Shown: piece after piece, positions 26,117-38,628 of the stretch | Layout of the letters: every line of letters begins with the position of its first letter | Position numbering within the stretch: the first letter of the stretch is position 1 | Source: Pseudomonadota bacterium | GTDB lineage: Bacteria > Desulfobacterota > Desulfobulbia > Desulfobulbales > Desulfocapsaceae | Reading direction: 5' to 3' | NCBI GenBank assembly: GCA_018820855.1 | Contig: JAHJNL010000086.1 | Location: forward strand, 1 to 64,000 | DNA: 64,000 bases | Position numbers and translations under genes: made by a program | Notes under the pieces: generated by a model | What the model saw: the letters and a program-made list of their open reading frames with translations, nothing else | What the model was told of the DNA's origin: nothing | Databases searched by the model: none

Positions 26117-27217
26117 TCAGTTTCCTTTTATAATTCCTTCCATCAACGTATTATGAAAAAGTGGTCTAAACTGACGGATCTTTTCATTTTCTCTGGTAGG
26201 ATGAACTCGGTTTGTCAATAATACTGCAATACACTCTTTTTCCAGATCAATCCAAAAAGAAGTCCCTGTAAAGCCCAAATGCCCTACACTCCTCTTTGAA
26301 AAGAGGGTCCCGCTGCTTGACCCCTGCTCCGAAGGGGTATCAAAGCCCAAGGTCCATGTAGATCCTTTTACACGAGTCATAACCCGCCTGAGAATTTTAT
26401 TCGTATAAGCCGGATGCCTTTCTCTTCCCTGCCACTGGTTAAGTAAATGTTCACAGAGTGTAATGACTCCATAGAGGGTACCAAAAAGCCCAGCATGCCC
26501 TGCCACTCCACCAATAGCCCTGCAATTATCATCATGTACTTTACCGCAAAGCATTTTATGGTCCCATAAGCACTTTTCTGTACATACATAAACATTACCC
26601 CTATCTTTGTTCACACTTGCAAATATAAGCTCTTTTTGGAGCTTTAATGGGGTATATATGATTGAGCCTGCTAGTTCATAAAGGTTTTTGCCCGTTATTT
26701 TTTCGATAATAATCCCCAGAAGTATAAAACCGATATCGCTATAACAATGAATTTTTCCTGGTTCTGCACTTAATTTTTCAGCTAAAATTTTAGTTAGAAG
26801 TACTCCTTGTCTCTCTGCTTCTGAAAAATTGAGAAGCTCTTGGAAATATGGTCGATGGGCTGGAAAACCTGAACTATGCGACATAAGTTCTTCGATTGTT
26901 ATTCCCATTTTGTCAGGGGGACAAAATGGGAATAATTCAGCAAGGGTAGTACGAAATGTCAAACTCTTGTTTTCCAAAAGATAGAGTAAAATAAGAGTGG
27001 TAACCAAGGGTTTTGTAAGAGATGCCAGATCAAAAAAATCCGTTATTTTCAAAAGTTTTTTTTCTGGAGTAAGCTGAGAATAACCATAGTGTTTAGTAAA
27101 ACGCTCATATCCACTCCCGGTCCATTGTGAAAAACCTATTGAAGCACCTGGAAAAACGTTATTATCAAGAGCACTTATAATCAATTTATCTATCAAAATT
27201 TCTTTTGTTTTATCCAC
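26117..27217 (-). CDS. beta-lactamase-like serine hydrolase (class C / penicillin-binding fold)
   Basis: The protein has the serine beta-lactamase fold motifs: SLTK (Ser-x-x-Lys nucleophile motif) in DFFDLASLTKP, a YSDIG motif in the Tyr-x-Asn position, MSHSSGFPAH and a C-terminal HLGFTG in the Lys-Thr-Gly position. Family members act on peptidoglycan peptides or esters. I place the start at GTG 27217, with AAGGA eight bases upstream (366 residues). An ATG at 27253 and one at 27316 are alternatives with poorer signals. No signal peptide is evident from the chosen start. It occupies the place next to dnaN where dnaA often lies. Confidence 0.8.
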   Translation of the reverse strand: MDKTKEILIDKLIISALDNNVFPGASIGFSQWTGSGYERFTKHYGYSQLTPEKKLLKITDFFDLASLTKPLVTTLILLYLLENKSLTFRTTLAELFPFCPPDKMGITIEELMSHSSGFPAHRPYFQELLNFSEAERQGVLLTKILAEKLSAEPGKIHCYSDIGFILLGIIIEKITGKNLYELAGSIIYTPLKLQKELIFASVNKDRGNVYVCTEKCLWDHKMLCGKVHDDNCRAIGGVAGHAGLFGTLYGVITLCEHLLNQWQGRERHPAYTNKILRRVMTRVKGSTWTLGFDTPSEQGSSSGTLFSKRSVGHLGFTGTSFWIDLEKECIAVLLTNRVHPTRENEKIRQFRPLFHNTLMEGIIKGN

Positions 27218-27329
27218 TTTCAAAATCCTTACCCATATCTTTTTTAATAACATCCTTGAGAAATGAATTCTCAGTGAATAAATCTTGTTTTTTAACCCTT
27301 TTTGAACTAGAATCAAACAAGCATGAAAA

Positions 27330-27590
27330 AAGTATTATCATATTGTTTTTCCATCTTAATATTTACATATTTTTCTCATTTTTAACAAATTTTTAACACC
27401 AATTTGTTGATAACTTATTAATAACTCGGTTGATACGCTGTTAAAAACGAGAAATTAACAAAAAACATCTTTTTATTCACATAATGTTATTAATGAAAAG
27501 GATTATAATATTAATATGTTACATTCACACTTAACATATTAACTCCCTTAATAACAATAATAAAAAGATTATTTAATAAAGGGTTTTCCG
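27330..27590. other. AT-rich region with DnaA-box-like sites, candidate replication origin or dnaN promoter
   Basis: The 260 bp before dnaN is strongly AT-rich, with TTAATAACAATAATAAAAAG just before the gene. TTATTCACA (27473-27481) fits the DnaA box TTATNCACA, and TGTTGATAA (27405-27413) is the complement of TTATCAACA. A third near match, TTATCCACT, lies at 27210-27218 inside the neighbouring gene. Two or three boxes are fewer than in most origins, so the call is tentative. Confidence 0.35.
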
Positions 27591-28721
27591 ATGACACTGA
27601 AATGTACCGTATCACGATCCGATTTAATGGAAGGTCTCAATAGCCTGCAAAATATAACCAGCAAACGTGCAACACTGGCTATTCTTTCCAATATTCTTAT
27701 TGAAACCACAAATGACAGCCTTATTCTGACTGGAACTGATCTTGAAGTAGGATTAAGACTTCAGGTCCCTGCAGATATCCATGATCAAGGATCACTTACT
27801 CTTCCCAGTAAAAAAATATTCGAAATTGTTCGGGAGTCAGGGACCGAATCCATAAAAATTGAAGAAACCGATAATAGTTGGGTTATAATATCTGCTGGAC
27901 TGAGTACCTATAATCTCGCAGGTATGGCCAGTGATGAATTCCCGGAATTTCCATTATTCAAAGAAGACAGTTTTGTTTCTTTTGAAGCAGGGTTTTTCTC
28001 TGATTTAATAGACAAGGTTATTTATTCGGTAGCAAATGAGCAGGAAAATGTCTACTCCCTTACCAATGTTCTCTTTGAAACAGAAAAAAAGGAAAATAAA
28101 TCATATATTCGCATGATATCCTCAGACGGGCATCGTCTTTCAATTATGGAAAAAGAAGTTGCTGCTGATATAGATCGGCTCAACCTTAACCCAGTAACGC
28201 TGATTCCCAAAAAAGGAATACAGGAATTAAAAAAATTTTGTGACACCCTTGATACAGTTGAACTCTCTTTTGAAAAGAAACAAATGGTTGCAAGAGATAA
28301 CAAATCAATAATGGTTATTCGCCTTAAACAAGGGGAGTTTCCACACTACAAAGCAATTGTTAATGCTGTTCAATTAGAAAACAAAATAGAAATTGAAAGA
28401 ATTCCATTTCTTGACTCATTAAAACGTATAAATATATTCACAGAAGATATTTTTCATACCATCCAGTTAGAAATAGAAAATGGAAAAATGATTCTAACTT
28501 CACAAAACGCTGATCTTGGAAATGCTAAAGACATACAAGATATAACTTATGAAGGAGAACCTCTCGTTCTTGGTTTTAATTGTCGTTATTTTATAGAAGC
28601 ACTTCAAGTAATGGAATGTGACACTGTAGAAGCCTATATCAATTCAAACAACAGTCCATGTCTGATGAAATCCAAAGTAGATGAAGGATTTTTAAGTATT
28701 ATAATGCCTATGCAATTATAA
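27591..28721 (+). CDS. dnaN: DNA polymerase III sliding clamp, beta subunit
   Basis: The 376-residue protein has the three-domain clamp layout, with the N-terminal LKCTVSRSDLMEGLNSLQNITSKRATLAILSNILIET-like pattern, the ISSDGHRLSI motif (near 183) and the conserved C-terminal IIMPMQL. The clamp encircles DNA and tethers the polymerase. It is followed by gyrB and gyrA. In many genomes dnaA precedes dnaN; here the upstream gene is an unrelated, oppositely oriented hydrolase. Confidence 0.95.
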   Translation: MTLKCTVSRSDLMEGLNSLQNITSKRATLAILSNILIETTNDSLILTGTDLEVGLRLQVPADIHDQGSLTLPSKKIFEIVRESGTESIKIEETDNSWVIISAGLSTYNLAGMASDEFPEFPLFKEDSFVSFEAGFFSDLIDKVIYSVANEQENVYSLTNVLFETEKKENKSYIRMISSDGHRLSIMEKEVAADIDRLNLNPVTLIPKKGIQELKKFCDTLDTVELSFEKKQMVARDNKSIMVIRLKQGEFPHYKAIVNAVQLENKIEIERIPFLDSLKRINIFTEDIFHTIQLEIENGKMILTSQNADLGNAKDIQDITYEGEPLVLGFNCRYFIEALQVMECDTVEAYINSNNSPCLMKSKVDEGFLSIIMPMQL

Positions 28722-28745
28722 ATGTTTTAAACATATGTAAATAAG

Positions 28746-31222
<2,477 letters not shown>

Positions 31223-31419
31223 ATGATGTAATAAGTTATCAGCATTCAACTAAAAGAGTGCAATGATATTAAATTCATCTTTTTGGAATTTTTTACTGAG
31301 AGATATTATAATTCAAAACTCAGCAAAAATATGAAGCACTGATAATCTCTTAGCATGTTGAGTTTTAAGTGATTGTTTTAACTTAAAACAGACGAACCTA
31401 TATTGGAAAAAATTTTCTT

Positions 31420-33900
31420 ATGACCACTGAAGAACGAAATCCCACTATATCTATTGAACAAGAACTGAAGAAATCCTATCTTGATTATGCCATGAGCGTC
31501 ATTATAGGCAGGGCTCTGCCTGATGTTCGTGACGGTCTTAAACCTGTTCATCGTCGGGCACTCTTTGCCATGAGAGAACTAGGCGTATTTTTTAACAGGC
31601 CTTATGTCAAATCAGCCCGTATTGTCGGTGATGTAATAGGTAAATATCATCCGCATGGTGATACGGCTGCTTATGACACCATCGTCCGTATGGCTCAGGA
31701 TTTTTCCATGCGTTATCCCCTGGTAAACGGTCAGGGTAACTTTGGCTCCATGGATGGAGATTCTCCAGCAGCCATGCGTTACACCGAAGCGAGAATGACT
31801 CGTATCGACCGGGAAATAGTGGCTGATCTGGATAAAGAGACCGTAGATTTTGTCCCTACCTATGACAATTCTATGATGGAACCGACGGTTATGCCCAGTA
31901 AGGTTCCTACCCTGTTGATTAACGGTTCTTCCGGTATTGCCGTGGGAATGGCTACAAATATTCCGCCTCATAATCTTACCGAGGTTATGGATGGTTTGAT
32001 AGCTATGGTGGATAATTCCAATATCACTGTCCATGAACTTATAAATATAATAACCGGTCCTGATTTTCCCACCGGTGCTATGATTTGTGGTCGTGCAGGA
32101 ATACGAGAAGCCTATGAGACAGGTCGCGGCAGTGTACTCATGCGTTCCACTATCCATGTTGAACAGATAAAGGGTGGAAAGCGAGAGGCCATCATTATTG
32201 ATGAAATTCCGTATCAGCAGAACAAAGCAACTTTAGTTATGAAGATTGCCCTGCTAGTAAAGGAAAAGAAAATTCAATCCATTTCCGAAGTACGTGACGA
32301 ATCAGACAGACACGGGCTCAGAATTGTGATCGAACTGAAAAAGGATGAGATAGCCGATGTGGTTATTAATCAGCTATATAAAATGACTCCTTTGCAGCGC
32401 TCTTTTGGTATTATTTTTCTGGCTATTGTTAATAATAGACCGGAAGTCCTTAATCTGAAACAGATTTTGGAACACTTTATTCTTCACCGCAAGGTGGTGG
32501 TTTTTCGTCGTACTGCTTTTGAATTAAATAAAGCGGAGGAAAAAGCTCATCTTCTTGAAGGACTCAAGATAGCCATTACCAATCTAGATGAGGTGGTTAA
32601 ATTAATAAGAAGTTCTAAAAATCCAGTAGTGGCCAAGGCCGAACTGATTAGTCGCTTTGAGCTTTCAGAAATTCAGGCTCAGTCCATTCTTGATATGCGT
32701 CTTCAACGCCTCACTGGTCTTGAACGGGAAAAGATAATCAGTGATTATACAGAAATTATGATCGAGATTGATAGGTTGAAGACTATTCTCGGTGATGAAG
32801 ATCTGGTCATGAAGATCATTCGTGACGAATTTTTGGAAATCAAAGAGACCTATGGTGATGAAAGACGTACCGAGATTATTGATGCCGTTGATGAAATTCT
32901 GCCGGAAGATATGATTACCCCTGAGGATATGGCGGTGACCGTTACCCATTATGGTTATATCAAGCGTAATCCGGTAAGTCTGTATCGTTCTCAGCACCGA
33001 GGTGGTAAGGGAGTATTCGGCGTCAAAAATATTGAGGAAGATTTTGTATCGAATCTCTATGTGGCCTCTACTCATGACACCTTTCTTTTCTTTACTAATC
33101 ATGGAAAGATATTCTGGCGCAAGGTTTATCAATTACCGCTTGCCGGACGTACTGCAAGGGGTAAGGCCATTGTTAATTTACTCAACCTGGCAGAAGGCGA
33201 GAAAGTGGCTGCAATACTGCCCATCTCCGAGTTAAGTGATGAGGGAACCGAAAAAACGATTCTGATGGTCACCCGCTTGGGCAGAGTGAAAAAGACCAGT
33301 CTCCAGGAATTTGTCAAGCCTCGTAAACGAGGTAAAAAAGCCTTAACTATCAATGAAAATGATGAAATAATAGCCGCTCATATCTTAAACGGCGATGACA
33401 CCATCTTTATTGTTTCTGAAAATGGGGCATCTATCCACTTTCATGAATCCGACATCAGGACTATGGGCAGAACAGCTGCCGGCGTCATGGGTATCAGGTT
33501 GAAAGAAAATGATGTTGTGGTTGGTGCTATTGTCATTTCTTCTGATGATTCTATCCTCACCGTAACTGAAAACGGTTATGGGAAACGTACCCCAGTGAAG
33601 GAACATCGCATTCAAGGGCGTGGCGGAAAAGGAATCATAGCTATTAAGGTCAGTGAGCGAAATGGTAAGGTAGTTGGTGCCATGCAGGTGGACGAAGAAA
33701 ATGAGGTTATGCTTATTGCAGATTCCGGGAAGATGATCCGTATGCCGCTTAAAAATGTCAGGATTATCGGGCGAACCACTCAGGGGGTCTGTCTCATTAA
33801 TCTGGCTGATGATGAAAAAGTGGTAGCAATGGATCTTGTAGCCCCTGAAGATGATTCAGAGGACGAGGAAGATACAATAGAACAGAGCACGGATGAATGA
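31420..33900 (+). CDS. gyrA: DNA gyrase subunit A
   Basis: The 826-residue subunit cuts and rejoins DNA with catalytic Tyr121 in [10 protein letters not shown]. The quinolone-resistance region reads [19 protein letters not shown]; the residue matching E. coli Ser83 is Thr82, a natural variant in several wild-type bacteria, and Asp87 is matched by Asp86. The C-terminal domain has the GyrA-box RGGKGV and six beta-pinwheel repeats, and the tail is acidic. A 197-bp spacer separates it from gyrB, and it overlaps gpsA by 8 bp. Confidence 0.96.
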   Translation: MTTEERNPTISIEQELKKSYLDYAMSVIIGRALPDVRDGLKPVHRRALFAMRELGVFFNRPYVKSARIVGDVIGKYHPHGDTAAYDTIVRMAQDFSMRYPLVNGQGNFGSMDGDSPAAMRYTEARMTRIDREIVADLDKETVDFVPTYDNSMMEPTVMPSKVPTLLINGSSGIAVGMATNIPPHNLTEVMDGLIAMVDNSNITVHELINIITGPDFPTGAMICGRAGIREAYETGRGSVLMRSTIHVEQIKGGKREAIIIDEIPYQQNKATLVMKIALLVKEKKIQSISEVRDESDRHGLRIVIELKKDEIADVVINQLYKMTPLQRSFGIIFLAIVNNRPEVLNLKQILEHFILHRKVVVFRRTAFELNKAEEKAHLLEGLKIAITNLDEVVKLIRSSKNPVVAKAELISRFELSEIQAQSILDMRLQRLTGLEREKIISDYTEIMIEIDRLKTILGDEDLVMKIIRDEFLEIKETYGDERRTEIIDAVDEILPEDMITPEDMAVTVTHYGYIKRNPVSLYRSQHRGGKGVFGVKNIEEDFVSNLYVASTHDTFLFFTNHGKIFWRKVYQLPLAGRTARGKAIVNLLNLAEGEKVAAILPISELSDEGTEKTILMVTRLGRVKKTSLQEFVKPRKRGKKALTINENDEIIAAHILNGDDTIFIVSENGASIHFHESDIRTMGRTAAGVMGIRLKENDVVVGAIVISSDDSILTVTENGYGKRTPVKEHRIQGRGGKGIIAIKVSERNGKVVGAMQVDEENEVMLIADSGKMIRMPLKNVRIIGRTTQGVCLINLADDEKVVAMDLVAPEDDSEDEEDTIEQSTDE

Positions 33901-34915
33901 TTTGACAGTAAAAAAAATAGCAGTTATTGGTGCTGGTTCCTGGGGAACTGCCATTGCTGGAGTTCTTTCCGGAAAAGGCCTGAATACTGTCCTCTGGGCT
34001 CATAATATAGAGCATGTGGCTGCACTGGAAAAAGATAGGGAAAATAAAAAATATCTTTCAGGATTTATGTTTCCCCCTTCTTTAAAAGTGACGGCCAATC
34101 TTGAAGAAGCGGTGCGGGGAGCGACTGTGGTCTGTATGGTTGTCCCCTCCCACGGATTTCGCTCTGTTTTTGAAAAGTTGACCCCTTTTCTTGAAGCAGG
34201 GACCTTTATTGTCTCTGCTGTCAAGGGTATTGAAAATAGCTCCCTCATGACCATGACCCAGGTTATGGGGCAGACACTTGGGAAAGACCTCAATCGTAAA
34301 AATTTGACCCTCTCTGTGCTGTCAGGACCCTCTTTTGCTAAAGAGGTGGCTCAGGGACTTCCCACGCTGGTAACTATAGGTTGTGATCAATTGGATAAGG
34401 CGAAGATTCTGCAGAAGATCTTTGTCAGTGAGCGATTCAGGGTCTATGCTGCACAAGATATGATTGGTTTGGAAATCAGCGCAGCGCTGAAAAACATAGT
34501 AGCTATTGCCGCTGGGATCTGTGACGGTCTGGGTTATGGACTGAACAGTCGGGCGGCCCTCATCACCAGAGGGCTTGCCGAGATAACGCGCATGGGAGTT
34601 GCCATGGGGGCCGATCCTCTAACTTTTTCCGGGTTGAGCGGCCTCGGTGATCTGGTTCTCACCTGTACCGGTGATCTCAGTCGAAATCGCACTGTGGGTT
34701 TAAAGCTTGGTCAAGGAAAAAAACTTCCCCGGATTCTCGAGGAAATGGAGATGGTGGCAGAGGGAGTAAAAACCACAAAATCTGTTCATGATCTCGTTCA
34801 GCGTATGGGAGTGGACATGCCCATTCTCGAACAGGTCTATCAGATTCTCTATGAAGAAAAGGATTGCTCCAAGGCGGTAAACGACCTTCTTACCAGGGAA
34901 TTAAAGGTAGAGTAA
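33893..34915 (+). CDS. gpsA: glycerol-3-phosphate dehydrogenase (NAD(P)+)
   Basis: The 340-residue enzyme reduces dihydroxyacetone phosphate to sn-glycerol 3-phosphate for phospholipid synthesis. The Rossmann motif [15 protein letters not shown] is at the start, the catalytic Lys lies in [22 protein letters not shown]-like residues, and [21 protein letters not shown] is a family signature. The start overlaps the end of gyrA by 8 bp, so translation is probably coupled to gyrA. Confidence 0.95.
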   Translation: MNDLTVKKIAVIGAGSWGTAIAGVLSGKGLNTVLWAHNIEHVAALEKDRENKKYLSGFMFPPSLKVTANLEEAVRGATVVCMVVPSHGFRSVFEKLTPFLEAGTFIVSAVKGIENSSLMTMTQVMGQTLGKDLNRKNLTLSVLSGPSFAKEVAQGLPTLVTIGCDQLDKAKILQKIFVSERFRVYAAQDMIGLEISAALKNIVAIAAGICDGLGYGLNSRAALITRGLAEITRMGVAMGADPLTFSGLSGLGDLVLTCTGDLSRNRTVGLKLGQGKKLPRILEEMEMVAEGVKTTKSVHDLVQRMGVDMPILEQVYQILYEEKDCSKAVNDLLTRELKVE

Positions 34916-34946
34916 ACAGAAAGCTACATAATACTAATACTGTTAT

Positions 34947-35088
34947 GGCCAACTCGAAAAATTGCCTTTTTGGCCAACCTATTCGTCACAGGCCAAAATT
35001 TATTGCGCACATATCGACGCTATATGCTGTGCTTATTTCTTTGTCTGCTCCTCGATATTGAACAAAAAATCTAATTTTTCAAGGTACC
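34947..35088. repeat. dispersed repeat, copy A (miniature inverted-repeat-like)
   Basis: A 142-bp non-coding sequence resembles the stretch at 61493-61637 along its whole length, with several identical blocks such as CTCGAAAAATTG at the left end and AACAAAAAATCTAATTTTTC near the right. The ends are inverted copies of each other: CTCGAAAAATTG on the left and, read in reverse, CTTGAAAAATTAG on the right. No transposase frame is present inside. Confidence 0.7.
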
Positions 35089-35194
35089 CTTGTGTTGACC
35101 TGTCATTTCCCAGATAGAAGACAATGAGTTCTTTTATATTAATTTTCTTCAGTTTCCAGCTTTCATTTTGAAATTCTAACAAAGAGAGAAAATA

Positions 35195-36301
35195 ATGCAG
35201 CCGACAAATGGTGACGAAGGACTTCGCTTTCTTTCTTATCTTACCCTTTTTCTGGTCGCTTCCTCACTTTATCTCTTTTCTTCATACCTGCATTATATCC
35301 TTGTAGCTGCAGTCCTGGCCCTCTGTACAAGTCATGGCTTTTCGGCAATGGTAAGATTCTTTGAGCACTCTTCTTTACCCTCTTTTATAAAAAAACGGAG
35401 TAAAGTTCTCGTTTCCACCCTGCTTACTCTTTTTTTCCTCTTCCTTATCTTTGCACCTCTGGTCTATTTTCTTTCCGAAACATACACCCAGATGGCAGGA
35501 GTTGATCTGGAACACATCAAAAAAGTTACTCTTGATATGGTGGATAAAATAGTAGCCTTTACCGATTCCATCCCTGTGCTCCATAATTTTCTGCAAAAAT
35601 TAAAGACTGAAGGGAGTTCAATGTTGGCTGGTCTTTCCATGGAAGCTCTGTATAAGACCGTGAATGGAGTAGCTTCCGGGGCCGGGGGATTAGTGGTTCA
35701 GATTGCCTGGATTCTTATTTTTTATTTTCTTTTCAATCTCTATGGAAGGCCGATTATTATCTTTTTTGCCCGGGTTATGCCTACCAGTCTTGAGGATGAA
35801 AAATATCTTTATCGTGAATGCACAGGTACTGTCGCTGTGGTGTTTTACGGTACTCTTTTCAATATGATGGCTCAAGGATTAACCTTTGGTATTCTCATGG
35901 CCTTTATCGGGGATTACAATGCTTTTTATCTGGGAGTTCTTGCAGGATTTTGTTCAGTTATTCCCATAGTCGGAGCAGCTCTTGTCTATATTCCTGTCGT
36001 TGCCCTTGAGCTGTTTGCCTCCAACTACATGAATGTGGTCATTATCCTTATCGTTGTCTGGGCTGTCATGGGATTTTTTATAGACAATATCCTGAGGATG
36101 ATATTTATAGGTCGTCTTAAAAAACTTTTCGGTTTTGAGTATACCATGAACGAGATCCTTATCCTGCTCTCCATTCTTGCAGGAATAGCCAGTTTTGGTT
36201 TCTGGGGATTAATAATTGGACCGTCGGTAATAGCCTTGACTCTCGCTGCTGCTAATCTTTATAGCTCACAGACAAGCCATACGGGCTTTCCGGAAGAATA
36301 A
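35195..36301 (+). CDS. AI-2E family (PerM/YdiK-like) membrane protein
   Basis: The 368-residue protein has about eight membrane helices with the family pattern: two helices near the start (20-55), one at about 70-90, a soluble stretch to about 145, then four or five helices. Motifs GFCSVIPIVGAALVYIPV and GFWGLIIGPSVIALTLA are characteristic. Members include autoinducer-2 exporters and sodium/proton antiporters; the substrate here is unknown. The gene stands alone, with repeat copy A upstream. Confidence 0.85.
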   Translation: MQPTNGDEGLRFLSYLTLFLVASSLYLFSSYLHYILVAAVLALCTSHGFSAMVRFFEHSSLPSFIKKRSKVLVSTLLTLFFLFLIFAPLVYFLSETYTQMAGVDLEHIKKVTLDMVDKIVAFTDSIPVLHNFLQKLKTEGSSMLAGLSMEALYKTVNGVASGAGGLVVQIAWILIFYFLFNLYGRPIIIFFARVMPTSLEDEKYLYRECTGTVAVVFYGTLFNMMAQGLTFGILMAFIGDYNAFYLGVLAGFCSVIPIVGAALVYIPVVALELFASNYMNVVIILIVVWAVMGFFIDNILRMIFIGRLKKLFGFEYTMNEILILLSILAGIASFGFWGLIIGPSVIALTLAAANLYSSQTSHTGFPEE

Positions 36302-36442
36302 CTGAAAATAGCGGATGAGTGGCTTGTCGTTATGGCAATGATAGATATAGCAAGTCTGGAGGTTTTGAAAGCCAGCCAGTTTGAAGTGTGTCCTGGTACT
36401 GTCAGGGGATCCGGAAATAAATGATTATGTAAGAACTGAGCG

Positions 36443-38419
36443 TCATTTTTCGATCGGAGGGAGAATACTGCTGAGAACCTTGTTCAACTCTTCCACCATA
36501 AATGGTTTGGGAACTACTCCGCAAAAGCCGTATTCCTTGTAATTGGCCATGACCGGGTTATTAGCGTAGCCACTGGAAACCAAGGCCTTGACCTCGGGTT
36601 CTAGGATCAGGAGTCTTTCAAGGGTTTCCAAGCCACCTATGCTCCCCGGTATGGTTAGATCCATAATCAGTACATCAAAGGGGGTGTTATTCTCCTTTGC
36701 CTGCATGTATAAGGTGATGGCTTCGTAACCATTGGCGGCCACAGCGGTTTCACAACCGAGGTATTCAAGTATTTCCACAGAGATATCACGAACAACTTCT
36801 TCGTCATCCATAACCAGAACTCGTCCCCTTATCTTGGAGGGTGCTGGATCATCTTTAGCCAGGGTGTTTTCGATGGCTTGTCCGCAAGCAGCCGGCAGAT
36901 AGATGGTGAAGGTTGTTCCGGTGCCAGGTGTTGACTGGACTTGAATCAGTCCGTCATGATTCTTGATAATAGAGTAGGATATTGCCAGGCCCAATCCGCT
37001 GCCGGACTGTTTACTGGTAAAATAAGGATCAAAAATTTTAGAGAGATGTTCCTCGGCTATACCGCATCCCTGGTCTTCAAATTGAACTTCTATATACTGT
37101 CCCGGAGGCAGCGGGGGGACACTTTCGGCATTAAGCGTCTTGTTTCTTGCCGCTATGGTGATTATTCCGCCATTAATCATGGCCTGGCTGGCATTAATAG
37201 CCAGGTTTTGGGTTACCTGACTGAATTGTCCTTTGTCGACCTCTACGGGCCAGAGATCCTCAGCAATGGAGTAAACACAGTTGACATTAGATCCTCTGAG
37301 GATAAAAGAGGTGGAATCAGTGATGAGGTCACCGATGGTAGTAGTGTGCTTGATGGGTGCTCCACCTTTGGAAAATGTGAGAAGCTGCTGGGTTAAGCCC
37401 TTGGCGCGCTGGGTGGCCCGTTCCGTGTTTTCAAGATAGCTTGTTACTTTTTCCGGGGATCGGACATGCATTTTGGCTAAAGAGATATTGCCAAGGATGG
37501 CGGTTAGAAGGTTGTTGAAGTCATGGGCAATACCCCCGGCAAGAACGCCAAGCGATTCGATTTTCTGAGCCTTGTGCAGCTCTTCTTCCATCTTTTTCTT
37601 CTGTGTTACATCGCGGAATATACATTGAGTTCTTATTGGCTTACCGTCTACAAACTTACAAATGGCATTTCCTTCAATACTGATTTTGCGTCCATCTTTG
37701 GCGGTAAAAACAGTGTCGATATAGTTTATTTTAGGCTCGGCAATTACTTTTTGAAATACCTGTTCACAGTGATTTTGGCAGTCAGGTGAAATTAGTTTGA
37801 AAATGGAGAGCTCGGCAATTTCTTCCTCACTGTAACCGAATGTCTCCCTCCAGGCTCGATTGACGTAGAGAATGCGTCCGCCCGGATCAACAAGTTGAAT
37901 GAGGTCTGTTGTGTTTTCAAATAGATCCCGGTAACGTTCTTCACTCTCCATGAGAGCCTTGGCATTTACCTGACGTTCGCTGAGGTCCCGGAAAATTCCT
38001 GTTATGGCCACGGCCTTGCCATCAAGAAAACGGGTGTTACAGCGGCCTTCAACGAATATTTTCCTTCCGTCTTTGGCCAAAAATACAGTGTTGTTACGGT
38101 CGATGTTCTCCCCTGCCAGCAGGTCATGAAAGATGAGTTCACACTTTCCATGGCATTCTGGATCAACAATATCCATGAGTTTGAGGGTATTAAGATCTTC
38201 ATCGCTGTATCCCAAAGTATCTTGCCAGGCCTTGTTAACAAAAAGAAATATTCCTTCAGAAGTGACGGAATGAATGAGGTCAGAGGTATTGTTTTTCAGG
38301 GAATCAAAAGATTGCGCCTTACTTTTGAGGGAGGCAATGGTTTCTTCTTTATCAGCAAGTAATTGTTCTAACTTTTTAAGTTGTTCGGTATGTATTGTTG
38401 TAAAGTCTTTTGGTGTCAT
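36443..38419 (-). CDS. PAS-PAS hybrid histidine kinase with C-terminal receiver
   Basis: The 658-residue soluble protein has an N-terminal coiled coil (about 10-35), two tandem PAS domains (about 40-155 and 165-280), a HisKA domain with HDFNNLLTAILGN, HATPase_c (DQGCGI, GSGLGLAIS) and a receiver (MDDEE, phospho-acceptor Asp in VLIMDLTIPG). There is no membrane segment, so it senses a cytoplasmic signal. The two PAS domains are clearly duplicates of each other and each holds a Cys-x3-Cys pair (PECHGKCE and PDCQNHCE). No separate response regulator is adjacent. Confidence 0.9.
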   Translation of the reverse strand: MTPKDFTTIHTEQLKKLEQLLADKEETIASLKSKAQSFDSLKNNTSDLIHSVTSEGIFLFVNKAWQDTLGYSDEDLNTLKLMDIVDPECHGKCELIFHDLLAGENIDRNNTVFLAKDGRKIFVEGRCNTRFLDGKAVAITGIFRDLSERQVNAKALMESEERYRDLFENTTDLIQLVDPGGRILYVNRAWRETFGYSEEEIAELSIFKLISPDCQNHCEQVFQKVIAEPKINYIDTVFTAKDGRKISIEGNAICKFVDGKPIRTQCIFRDVTQKKKMEEELHKAQKIESLGVLAGGIAHDFNNLLTAILGNISLAKMHVRSPEKVTSYLENTERATQRAKGLTQQLLTFSKGGAPIKHTTTIGDLITDSTSFILRGSNVNCVYSIAEDLWPVEVDKGQFSQVTQNLAINASQAMINGGIITIAARNKTLNAESVPPLPPGQYIEVQFEDQGCGIAEEHLSKIFDPYFTSKQSGSGLGLAISYSIIKNHDGLIQVQSTPGTGTTFTIYLPAACGQAIENTLAKDDPAPSKIRGRVLVMDDEEVVRDISVEILEYLGCETAVAANGYEAITLYMQAKENNTPFDVLIMDLTIPGSIGGLETLERLLILEPEVKALVSSGYANNPVMANYKEYGFCGVVPKPFMVEELNKVLSSILPPIEK

Positions 38420-38628
38420 TCCTACACAATCTCCTGGCCAATAAAAGAAAAAGTTTCCTCTTTTGAAAGTTAATCAGATCATCCTCGAAAAGACAAGTGT
38501 AAAGCACAGCCCCTCTGTCCCTCTTTTTTGAGGTAACAATTCGTTCAGTTATTGCTTTTGTTACAGTTTTCGATAAGCATAGAGAGGCACAGACGTATCT
38601 CTTTTACTATCTTACAAGGAATGAAATT

